Shown: positions 9,055-17,034 of the stretch, one piece after another
Numbering within the stretch: position 1 is the first letter of the stretch
Layout: every line of letters starts with the position of its first letter
The notes under the pieces: model-generated
What the model saw: only the letters and a program-made list of their open reading frames with translations
Told to the model about the DNA's origin: nothing
Database searches by the model: none
DNA from: Jaapia argillacea MUCL 33604
Taxonomy: Eukaryota; Basidiomycota; Agaricomycetes; Jaapiales; Jaapiaceae
Direction: 5' to 3'
Assembly (NCBI GenBank): GCA_000697665.1
Contig: KL197725.1
Coordinates: 477,045-500,718 of the forward strand
Length of the DNA stretch: 23,674 bases
Position numbers and translations under genes: made by a program

Positions 9055-12000
9055 CTAGTCTTCGCAAGCAGTCTGAAAATTGTTTGTATAAGAGTCCTTT
9101 TCCCATTGTAAGCAGGGCAGGCCACGCAAAGCAAGCAGGTCTGGAAACTGCCAGCGCAGATGGCAGCAAAGAGTCTCAGCGTGTGCCATGGATCCAGGGT
9201 CCAGGGTGCGGTTAGGCGATTGTACGTGCTGTTTTGCCATCTTCTTCCAACTTGACCTTCCCAGGGGAATCCTAGTACAAGCCATAATACCCTTGTAAAT
9301 GTCCTGGAACCACTTCTCGCACTCTGAGTTCCAGGACCCGTGCCAGTGCTTGAAGTCCTCGAAGTCCTCGAGTTGAGGCCAAAGCCAGAGGGTACTCTCT
9401 GTCATCCCAAGTAGGAGATTCTGTTCGTCGTTCGACACAATGTCATCGACTAGATCTGTCCTGTGCTCGGCCTGAGTATAACCCTCTCGAATCGCATAGC
9501 TGGATGGACCAGTCAGGCAGTTGGAGTACACGTCCGGTGAACCCCACATGGTAGCTATACGCCACAGGAGTCCTCCCTCCTTCAGTACTCAGCACATATG
9601 AGGCAGTGCAAGAAGTTTCCAAATGGATTCCACGTAGTTGGCACACACCTTTTTGTAGTCAGTCCCATTCTTCCTTTTTGAATGAGCAAATCCGTGTCCA
9701 GGTTTAAATGCATCAGGGAGAGGGTCCCTACTGGCAGAGTCATGTGTGGCTGGCCGCATCGGCCCCAAAGATTGTACATGAGCGAGTGTGAACACGGGCC
9801 TGAAGTTTGCCCCCATGCAAAGTAGGTATGATGCAAGGTTCCTAGGCTCCCAATCTGGATTAGAGGTGACTAAGTGCCATACGAGGAGCTCGGTCCAAGG
9901 GTCGCATAAGATAACCACATTCCTTAAGTCGATATTGTGAATGGAGATCTCGTCGTGTCTCCAACTATCCATCGAAGGCGAGCGATTGGGGAATGGAACA
10001 AAGGCCTCCTGAATAAATTCGGGAATACCCTGTGGGGAATTTGGGACCCTCAAGGTAGGCGTGGGAGCAGCACTAGAGCTGTCTGACCTGGGATGCCTTG
10101 GCAGGGGTGAGGCGCTGCAGATTTGGCTGGACAGTCTACCATGGGTAGGACATCCAGATGTGGTTCGTCTAGGGGGGGAGAGTCTGTGGACATGTTCCCT
10201 GCCACCTGAATACCCTCTGTAGGACTGGAATGTGCTCGAGGACGGTCCAGGATCACCTGTGCACTCGGGTGATCTGAACCTGTGCACTCAGGTGATCTGA
10301 ACCTGGGGCGAGATGAATATCCTCAGTCAGGTGATCGAGCAGGGGACGTATAGCGAGTTGACCGAGAGATAGAACCATAGTGAGTCTCGCTGATCCTGTC
10401 CTCCAGAGGTCTCTTTTCAGGGGGATCCTCAAATCTATTGCGTAGGGGGGTATCCTATCTACCCCTAAATGAGCTGCCCCCACTCCTATAGCTACTGGAT
10501 GTGCTGCAGGAAGGTAGGCCATGGCTCCATGAACATTCTCTCGACGATGCATAAACCCTATGCGGTAAGGGCGAGTGGGTCCTCGAGTGGGATGACAGGT
10601 ATCTACTTGGGGACTGAGAGGGATAAGATTGTCGTGATCGGAATGAGGAGGATCTTGATGTGGAGCAACCACAAAGGTGGGAGTCTGGCCTTGGAGGCGT
10701 GTGAGGAGACGTAGGACCATCTCAAACACTCGTGGGTTCCACTCGCATAGGAGACTGTGGTCGTGGTGAGGGACTACGGGTCCTAGGGGGCGTTTGCGGC
10801 ACTGGCGACTGCGACTGCACGTTGTCCACTCTGGTTGGGGACCATGATGGGGCCCTCGGTTCATCCGTGGTGGGTGTGGGGTCCATGTCGACGTCCATGT
10901 CGGTTGCAAGCACAAAAAGGGGTATACGATACCAATTGTTGATGGGTATCGACTGCAATGCCTCCTGCACCTCCTTCAAGGCCTGTGGGTCGCCTTCTGC
11001 AGCTAGTGCTGCGTCGTCCAAGTCACTGGCGGCCTGCACTTCCCTCTTGTCGTTGAGCCTGCGCTTCTCAGCCCTGGAGAGCTTGGGTTGAGTGGATTGT
11101 TGAGGGTGGGTTTCTGCTTGTTGGCTTTCTTCCCGTATTGACAGGACTTCACCTGTTTTGTCTGCTTCTTGGTGCAGAGGAACTTGTTGTTTAGTTTGGT
11201 CTGGATGGCTCATGCACTCCTCGCACCATTGCGCTCTGGTTCCCACTGGAGCTATGTGGGCTTCACTGCTGCCGCTGCTCGTTCCTCATCGCCCCAAATG
11301 TATGTGACCGGAACTGAGTGCTTGAGCAGCTGTATGACTGTGATAAAAGGCATGTCGATCCCAAGGATGTCGATGACAGCTCCCCAAACGGGAGCTTCAT
11401 CCACCAGGCCCAAATTCGATACGATCTCGACAAAGTCCATCATGAGCTAATTAAGGGCTTGCCACTCGAGTAAGGAGCGCAGGTGGAAGCAGACAAAGCC
11501 CAGCTTCACCAACACTTCATGACGACAGTCCCATAGGCAAGCCATGGCTTCGTCTGTGGAAGCGTACAGGTCATCGAGAAACGCCAAGTTGGGGAGCGGG
11601 AAATTGTCGTCTAGTTTTCTGACATGAGGGAGGATTTCGTACAAGAGAGTCTCCACTCTCATGACATTGTCGTGGCATGCGCCCCTGACTCCTGGCTTGA
11701 ATTTGAACAGAGTCACATCTTGTTCAGAGGGACACAGGTTATAGTCGGCTGGTTCATGATAGCGCCAGAGCCAACCAGGGCTGAGGGTTCTGCTCCTCTG
11801 AGGGATGTAGGATAACCAGGGCTTACTTTCGTCAAACCAATCAGGGTATATCGCCCAGTCTGAAGGCTCCCACTGCACTAGGGCATTCCATTCCACCAAT
11901 GTCGGCAACCCTCTAACTCGAGGAAAGCGCGGTCCCAACCTGCAGCCTGCTATTGTCACCCATTGAACACCTTCATGGCTATAATCGTCCGTTGCAAAAC

Positions 12001-12067
12001 GAGGCATATTGAATGAGGCTCTAATAGCCGTGATGAGGTCGGTTTTGTGGGGGTTGCCAAGCAACAT
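9055..12067 (-). pseudogene. ORF2: large unknown protein with Ser/Arg-rich middle
   Basis: Reading minus from ATG 12067 (MLLGNPHKTDLITAIRASF), about 206 residues rich in aromatic residues (YPDWFDESKPW, GWLWRYHEPADY) reach a TAG at 11447-11449. The same frame resumes at MMDFVEIVSNLGLVDEAPVW and VTYIWGDEERAAA, then a frameshift falls near 11260. Next come a charged coiled-coil-like stretch (LSRAEKRRLNDKRE) and a Pro/Ser/Arg-rich region (RTRSPSPRPQSP) broken by TGA at 10722. A 23-bp tandem duplication (10258-10303) shifts frame again. The C-terminal part (GDPGPSSSTFQSY, DLRNVVILCDPWTELLVWHL, a TGA at 9589-9591, then ATMWGSPDVYSNCL) ends at 9055. The parental protein was about 1000 residues. I do not recognise a domain, and the fold and role are unknown. 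Confidence 0.65.
10258..10303. repeat. 23-bp perfect-but-one tandem duplication
   Basis: TGTGCACTC(G/A)GGTGATCTGAACC occurs twice head to tail. Since 23 is not a multiple of three, it shifts the ORF2 frame and explains the frame change between the Ser/Arg-rich region and the C-terminal part. Confidence 0.85.
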
Positions 12068-12442
12068 ATCTGCATTGTTTGTACTTTGCTGGTTCCTGGA
12101 TTAATGGGTCACCAAGCACTCGTACATGTATGGAGTGACTACATTAATAGCTCTGGACCCACACTTGTACAAAAGTACTGCAGAGGAGAGGGGAAGAAGT
12201 GTGAATGGAGGGTAAAGGGAAGAGTGGCAACACGTCGTTGGTTGGTGTGACTCATGTGACTCATGTAACACTTCATCCCACGGATGCATGTAGAGTCGAG
12301 CATAAATATCCGAATATGCGTGTGTACAGTGAGAATTAAGTATGGATTGGGAGCGTGTCATTAAGGGTATATACATATATGTGCATGCATAAAGAAGAGA
12401 AAAGAAGAAGAGGAAGAAATGATACAAGGGGAGATTCCTGTG
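12068..12442 (-). promoter_or_regulatory. Spacer between ORF1 and ORF2, possible promoter
   Basis: On minus, a pyrimidine-rich run (about 12395-12425) is followed by TATATGTATATACC (12366-12380 region) and, further on, GGATATTTATGC near 12305. A CT-rich tract ahead of TATA is common in fungal promoters, so ORF2 may have had its own promoter. This is inference from composition. Confidence 0.3.
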
Positions 12443-13408
12443 TTATGGCCTCTCCAGGCCAACCAATGCTCTATATTCGTAGATCCGCCTAGGGGCATTG
12501 CAAAGGTCACGGGAGGATAGCCAGGAATCGTAAAGAGGAGAATACCCCTCCCATTGTACGAGGTACCGAATCTGACCAGACTTTCTATCTATATTTCCAT
12601 GGAGAGGGGCATATAGGATACTGGCCGTTGACACTGGCGAAAATGCGCCTATCCCACTCTTGGATTCCTCAAGATAAGCTTCTATTCATTCCCATGCCCT
12701 CTTAAACCTCCCAACTATCATGAGCCATGTGTAGTTCAGGCTTTCAATAGTGGCGGATCCTCTGAGAGTTACTATCAACAATCTGTGGGGGGTGATTTTA
12801 AACTTAGACAGAGTGTCTGGATGCAACTCAGCTGACATTCATCAGACTATCGATTCGAGCTTCGGGGACACTGACTCTACCATTGACAAGTCTTCATGAT
12901 TCAGACAGTATCAAGGGGTAGGGGAAAGGGAGACTCCCTGATCAACGATCTCCCAAGGTTGTAATAGACCCTTGCTCGCGATGAAATGGGCATGCTCCGC
13001 CACAGAGCATTCATCCTCGCCCACTAGATATTCATCGATGAGTTGTTGCGACAATCGACACCACTGAAAGTTGGGCATGTTTGACTCTAAGTCCCCAGTA
13101 TCGTTCTGAACGAGCTTAAGGGTTGAGGGGATGGATTCGGTTGGTTCGGCTTCAATTCTTGAATGAGCTGTACTGGGTGGTAGGCATACTAACTTAGGAT
13201 TTAGACATGGGTCTAGTGAGAGCTTAGGAGTGTGAGTTTCAAGAGGTTTGCATGTGAGGTTGTATCTAACGGAGGGGGGGTTTGAGGCTGATCTCGCCTG
13301 TCCTACTCTGAATGGAGGGCGGGGATTTGAGGGTTGATTAGAGCCGGCCAGGGTGAAGACACTCCTCCCAGTGTCCACCTTTGTAATGGCTGTGTCTCGA
13401 CAGCTCAT
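12443..13408 (-). pseudogene. ORF1: chromodomain protein
   Basis: One minus frame runs from an ATG inside the LTR (13406-13408) across the LTR edge (SCRDTAITKVDTG) to TAA at 12443. About 320 codons carry four TGA stops (12911, two near 12849-12855, and near 12684) and no frameshift. The N-terminal part is Pro/Ser-rich with no known motif. The middle has NFQWCRLSQQLIDEYLVGED. The C-terminus is a chromodomain: IRYLVQWEGYSPLYDSW, then LSSRDLCNAPRRIYEY, with the W..Y....W aromatic layout of the family. Chromodomains bind methylated histone H3 tails and are best known in transposons at the C-terminus of chromovirus (Ty3/gypsy) integrases. Here there is no integrase around it. Confidence 0.75.
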
Positions 13409-13891
13409 TGCTGAGTCTGAGAGGTGTCTCCTATCGACACTGGCAGGCTTCGAGGTTACACTGGTGTGTCAACTTGAACAGGTAGCCTCACAGTCAAACA
13501 CGTGTAGAATGTGTTCCTAAGTGCTACGCGAATAGCTCCTTAGGGTGCTTGATAGCGAGGCACGGTTGTATGCACAACCGTCTTGGGATATGAGAGCGTG
13601 TCGAAGACACACAAGAAGAATCTAAAGAAAAAGTATGAGCACGTATCATGTCCTATTTCAGACACGAGACATGAGAGGTGAGCTTAGCAGCTAACCAAAA
13701 GATATCAAAAACTAATAAAGTCGCTTGTTTCACAGATCAACTGTCAGTCAAGACGTCGAATGTGAAGTAGGATAAGCAGATAAAATCTAAGCTAAGTGTT
13801 GCATATGATACATAGGCATGTGTGTGTGGAGTTTTGATCTATTCCAAGTCTGTCGGCTGATTGCAGAGGCTACACTCCCGTACCCGTTACA
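13382..13891 (-). repeat. LTR (5' LTR if the element reads minus)
   Basis: TGTAATGG to CCGTTACA, 510 bp; the terminal CATTACA has one T-to-C change. It is a direct repeat of 8537-9046. On minus the internal region begins AAGGTGGACACTGGG, where a primer binding site should sit. I could not match that to a tRNA end by eye. Confidence 0.92.
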
Positions 13892-14308
13892 GGTGGTGAC
13901 TGGATTGACAATTCAGAAGATTGTTCTTAGGGTGAATGAATCTCCTTAGAGTTTCACAGAATGTGTTTCAAACAGTGAAATACCTATTGTTCAAGGGATA
14001 GGACAATTCTCTGATCTTCCATCAAAGAGCTCTCAAATATTTTAGACAAATAGGAGGGACGACAACAAACAAAGGGAGGATGACAAAGACTATAAAGCAG
14101 TAAAATCCTACTTTCCAGATTTCTGTCAAAGAAATCTGATACTTCACAGAACCTGATGCTGACAGATGAACCTCAATGGCTGCAATGATATGCAGGCTTA
14201 CAAGCTCAGGTTTTTCTGGCACAAAACAGACTTTCAAGTGAAGAGAATTCCTTAGAGGGGAATACTTTGGGGTGGGAATTCTTGTATTTCTTCTCTCTAC
14301 TCAGCCTG

Positions 14309-14321
14309 CCTTATATAGGCT
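14309..14321 (-). promoter_or_regulatory. TATA box of LTR D
   Basis: Minus strand CCTATATAAGGC matches TATAWAWR. It lies about 90 bp downstream of the CCAAT-box array, as expected for a U3 promoter. Confidence 0.55.
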
Positions 14322-14412
14322 ACAAAATGCTGACTAATCTACTGTATGTAAGCATAATAATCCTGACAAAGCACCTGTTTCTAGCCAATCAGAGTCTCAA
14401 TTACTCATCCCA

Positions 14413-14616
14413 TTCTCACACTTCACTTAATCATCCTATCAGAATGGCTGCTGAGTAAGGCAGTTCTCACACTTCTAGATTCCAACCAATCACAGTCCAG
14501 GCTGAATAATCCACTTCTTGCACCTCCAGATTTCAACCAATCATGATCCAGGCTGAGTAATCTGCTTCTCATACATCTCTTTTCTATCCAATCACAGTCA
14601 GGCTGAGTCAGCCACT
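14413..14616 (-). repeat. Four tandem 51-bp units with CCAAT boxes
   Basis: Units start at 14413, 14464, 14515 and 14566, each exactly 51 bp and each beginning TTCTCACAC or a variant. Units two to four carry (A/T)CCAATCA and CAGGCTGA. A further CCAATCA lies at about 14384-14390. They look like enhancer repeats of U3. Because 51 is 17 codons, an open minus frame here shows a 17-residue periodicity. Confidence 0.85.
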
Positions 14617-14865
14617 TACTGAACTCATCTGACAAATCATTTGAGTAACTTGTAGGCAGAATGGAGGGATGTAGCAATGTTTGATCGTCCACAAGAGGAA
14701 GAGTGAGATAAATGGAACAGAAACAATGATAGTGATGATATTGATGACATAACGACTTGGCATAATGATGAAATATGGGATCGACCCAGGGTAGAGGAAT
14801 TGACAATTACAAGATTGGAGGGAGGGGAAGGCAAAATGATGGAAAACAATGAAAATATGGGGTGT

Positions 14866-15104
14866 TCAGACCGTGGACTGGTAGGTCGTCTGACAGCATA
14901 TAGCCTCTTCTGCAGTTCCCACATAATCCTGCTTGTCATGCTCTTCAAACCCCTCCAGCTGTTCCATGTAGCATACTTCATTCACATCAAGAAGCCCATA
15001 AAGAAAAGCTGTCTTGATGTCTATCTGCTGGGCATCCCAGTCTAGCAAAGCTGTGATATGGAGCAGGAGACAGAAAGATTCCATGTGCATTGTAGGTGAG
15101 GATG
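14866..15104 (-). pseudogene. Copia reverse transcriptase fragment (second family)
   Basis: On minus it opens at MHMESFCLLLHITALLDWDA and continues QQIDIKTAFLYG (first catalytic Asp region of RT), then VCYMEQLEGFEEH. A shift of frame then gives WELQKRLYAVRR, the degraded W-L-K-LYGLRQ motif. The fragment covers only the finger-to-palm start of RT. It differs from Copia-1 (ESVDILAAYLNGD), so a second family is present. Upstream it is cut exactly by the end of an LTR C fragment; downstream it fades about 60 bp before LTR D. Confidence 0.85.
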
Positions 15105-15430
15105 TGTAATGGGTGTTTACTGAGGAGTACTCTCCAGTATCACTCTTCTGTTAAGTGTGGGAAGTTGGGTGTCAGAGTTTGAATCTCATTGTGTATTCAC
15201 ATAGTTGTCACTTTCAAACATCATCTTTACTGCCTATTCATGAATCAACCTCTTTACTGCGTGTGTCGATTGCGTGAACTAGGTGACTTATCACTTTTAT
15301 AGCTGGTTGTTACGACCACCAGCACTACTCGGAACTTGACCCCTACAAGAGGGTCGAGTTACAAGACTTTATCTACTTCAAAATCAAGAGTGACCTTCAG
15401 TCGCATCATAGACTCCTTGTCAACGCAGGA
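15105..15430 (-). mobile_element. LTR family C, truncated copy
   Basis: TGTAATGGG at 15105 starts a 326-bp inverted match to 2570-2894. The match breaks at the base that corresponds to 2569/2570, which is the foot of the conserved hairpin at 2551-2570. It then joins the AB repeat almost at once. The missing ~206 bp of LTR are not found elsewhere in the window. Confidence 0.8.
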
Positions 15431-15433
15431 TGG

Positions 15434-15720
15434 CCACTGGTACTGACTTTCTTTTGTACAATTCTCCCTCAGTTTGTCACAAGGCAGGCCAGGATTTTTC
15501 CATGTTTTTTTACAATACTCTGCATGACAATATGGACCTCAGGAATTGTACAATTTCTCATGCCACTCTTTTGTACAATAGCTGGGAGAGTGAATTTTAC
15601 AATATACTGGGGTATGACAGTATACCATGCTGCCCCAATGATACTGGTTGATTACATAATGCAACTTCCTAGCTACCTGAAATAGGAAATAGCTGAAAAG
15701 CTGGAATAAAATGCCACAAT
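15434..15720 (-). repeat. AB repeat, right copy, inner part (B)
   Basis: An inverted match to about 1437-1723, with the same TTGTACAA palindromes. It is separated from the rest of AB by the Harbinger insertion. Confidence 0.85.
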
Positions 15721-15738
15721 AGGGAGTTTGAGCTAGCC
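15721..15738 (+). repeat. Harbinger left terminal inverted repeat
   Basis: AGGGAGTTTGAGCTAGCC. It pairs with 19885-19902 except for two transitions. Confidence 0.9.
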
Positions 15739-16119
15739 ATATAGGGTGAGAAATTTGTGACATGTGACGCCATATTTTGGGTTTTGGAGTAGTATTGTTA
15801 GTCATCCTGTTTCTTGCTCCAAACACCTTTGCTCGAGTGTCATTCTCACAGATATATACCTTGTGCTTTGCCTATGGAAGAAACCAAGCCTACAGCGAAG
15901 AAATCCATAACCAAAAACACCTTCAAATTCACTCCCTTCTCAATATCAAAACTACTCGTTGCAACCTTAGCTCACCGCCCCTTTGATCAGCCTCATGGCC
16001 AGGTGGGCAAGGCTTGGGATCGGGTTGTGGAGGATGTCAATCAAGTAGTGAAACCACAAGTTCCCCTTATCAAATTGACAGCCATGTCTTGGGTCAATGA
16101 ACTGAGGAAACTGCAACTT

Positions 16120-16169
16120 GTATGTATCTCACTTTGCTAGCACCACATCGCTGGAACTGCTGCTGATAG
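16120..16169 (+). other. Intron 1 of the Myb-like gene
   Basis: 50 bp, GTATGT donor, CTGAT branch-like site, TAG acceptor. Removal keeps the frame open. Confidence 0.7.
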
Positions 16170-16319
16170 AGTTTACAGAATGGGAAGGGACCTGCAGACC
16201 TTCGCATGGTTTTTGAGCAGCTCAAGGCAACTGAGTTCGCTTCTTTGCTGGACTGGTTGGTAAATGAGTGGGATATCGCTGATTGAGAGAAAGAGAATCG
16301 AAAGGGGACAAGAGCTAAG

Positions 16320-16369
16320 GTTGGTTTGCAAACATTGTCTCTTCAGTTGTGTAACTGACATCTCAATAG
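16320..16369 (+). other. Intron 2 of the Myb-like gene
   Basis: 50 bp, GTTGGT donor, CTGAC branch site, ATAG acceptor. It removes a stop and keeps the frame. Confidence 0.65.
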
Positions 16370-16831
16370 GAACAGGAGGAACAGGACATTCAGGGTGCTA
16401 AGTCCCATGCTCGAGCAATGGAATGATGCATCCTCACAAATGAGACCACCGAACAATGTGTGCAATCAAGTGGCTCAACCCCTGATATCTACCACGACTC
16501 TTCTTCTCCACCTGCAAATTCACTAACCACCCTGGGTGGGCCCACACCCTCAATGGGCAGTTTGAGTTCAACTGGATTAGTACCCTCAGGACCACTTAAG
16601 GATGCCATGAGCCAATTTATGAGTGTCCAGAACCAAGTAATGGACTCTCGCTTTCTCGAACGCCAAGCCATTCTGGACAAAATCACGCAAACTGCTAATG
16701 AGGGTACAACCTTGATGTGCAAGGCTGTTCATGAGCTGAAGGAGCAGAGTGAGCTCCTCCATACCCTAACCTCAGCTTTAACAAAGGATGCTCATGACTC
16801 CTCCCCCTTTGAACCTTCCACACCTCTCTGA

Positions 16832-17034
16832 AACTCATCTCCCAATCTGGAGGATCAGTCTTCTGACTTGGAGGATGAGCCTCTTGCAACTGATTGTGGG
16901 GTGCGTCGTTGTGAGGTGGAGTTGGGGGAAGGTGTGAGGAGGAGTAAGCAATTGCATAGGGATTAAGTTGTCATGTTCTTTTGATATCCTTTTGGTTGGG
17001 ACTTTTGTGGACATATCATTATATTCATTTCATA
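16832..17034. other. Spacer between convergent Harbinger genes
   Basis: Bases between the two stop codons. I see no gene; it probably holds both transcript ends. Confidence 0.5.

Larger units (their letters stand above)
8537..13891 (-). mobile_element. LTR-bounded element with chromodomain ORF and no RT/IN
   Basis: Two direct ~510-bp LTRs (8537-9046, 13382-13891), both TGTAATGG to CCATTACA or CCGTTACA, enclose 4.3 kb. The flanks are GGTGA (8532-8536) and GGTGG (13892-13896), a 5-bp target duplication with one transition. Coding is all on minus: ORF1 (13408-12443, chromodomain) then ORF2 (12067-9055, ~1000 residues). A purine tract AGGGGAG on minus (9049-9056 region) abuts the LTR at 9046, as a polypurine tract should if the element reads minus. 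I find no gag knuckle, protease, RT, RNase H or integrase motif. It is therefore a non-autonomous LTR element, either carrying captured genes or belonging to a group with its own gene set. All ORFs contain nonsense changes. Confidence 0.85.
13906..14805 (-). mobile_element. LTR family D, probably full length (900 bp)
   Basis: On minus it starts TGTCAATTC (14805) and ends GAATTGTCA (13906), a near-perfect terminal inverted repeat in TG...CA form. Upstream to downstream on minus it has a 4 x 51-bp array with ATTGG boxes, a strong TATA box (CCTATATAAGGC) and a ~390-bp R-U5-like part that is also found at 3139-3525. That is a convincing LTR promoter layout. The flanks TGGAT and ATTAC do not match, so it is one end of a rearranged element or has recombined. 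A copia RT piece lies just upstream on the same strand (14866-15104). Confidence 0.65.
15874..16831 (+). pseudogene. Harbinger Myb-like accessory protein, two introns
   Basis: Start ATG 15874 (MEETKPTAKK), with a TATATACC about 20 bp upstream. Exon 1 (15874-16119) encodes FKFTPFSISKLLVATLAHRP and GQVGKAWDRVVEDVNQ, a Myb/SANT-like fold. Intron 1 is 16120-16169 (GTATGT...TGCTGATAG) and intron 2 is 16320-16369 (GTTGGT...CTGAC...ATAG), both 50 bp and both phase 0. Exon 3 carries a Ser/Pro/Thr-rich stretch, then a helical tail (DSRFLERQAILDKI, VHELKEQSELLHTL). The total is 285 codons. Two in-frame TGA codons (16284-16286 and 16424-16426) are its only defects and are explained by C-to-T at CGA or G-to-A at TGG. 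In the family this protein binds DNA and helps transposase recruitment. Confidence 0.75.

Noticed and set aside
10253-10915. Minus 220-codon frame overlapping the Ser/Arg-rich part of ORF2
   Set aside because: The neighbouring frame continues the same Ser/Arg-rich composition through its TGA and matches the flanking parts, so this long frame is an out-of-frame reading of low-complexity DNA.
13370-13395. VDTG at the start of ORF1 as a retroviral-type protease motif
   Set aside because: It lies across the LTR edge, lacks the hydrophobic context before DTG and the ILG-type partner motif downstream. A chance match is likelier.
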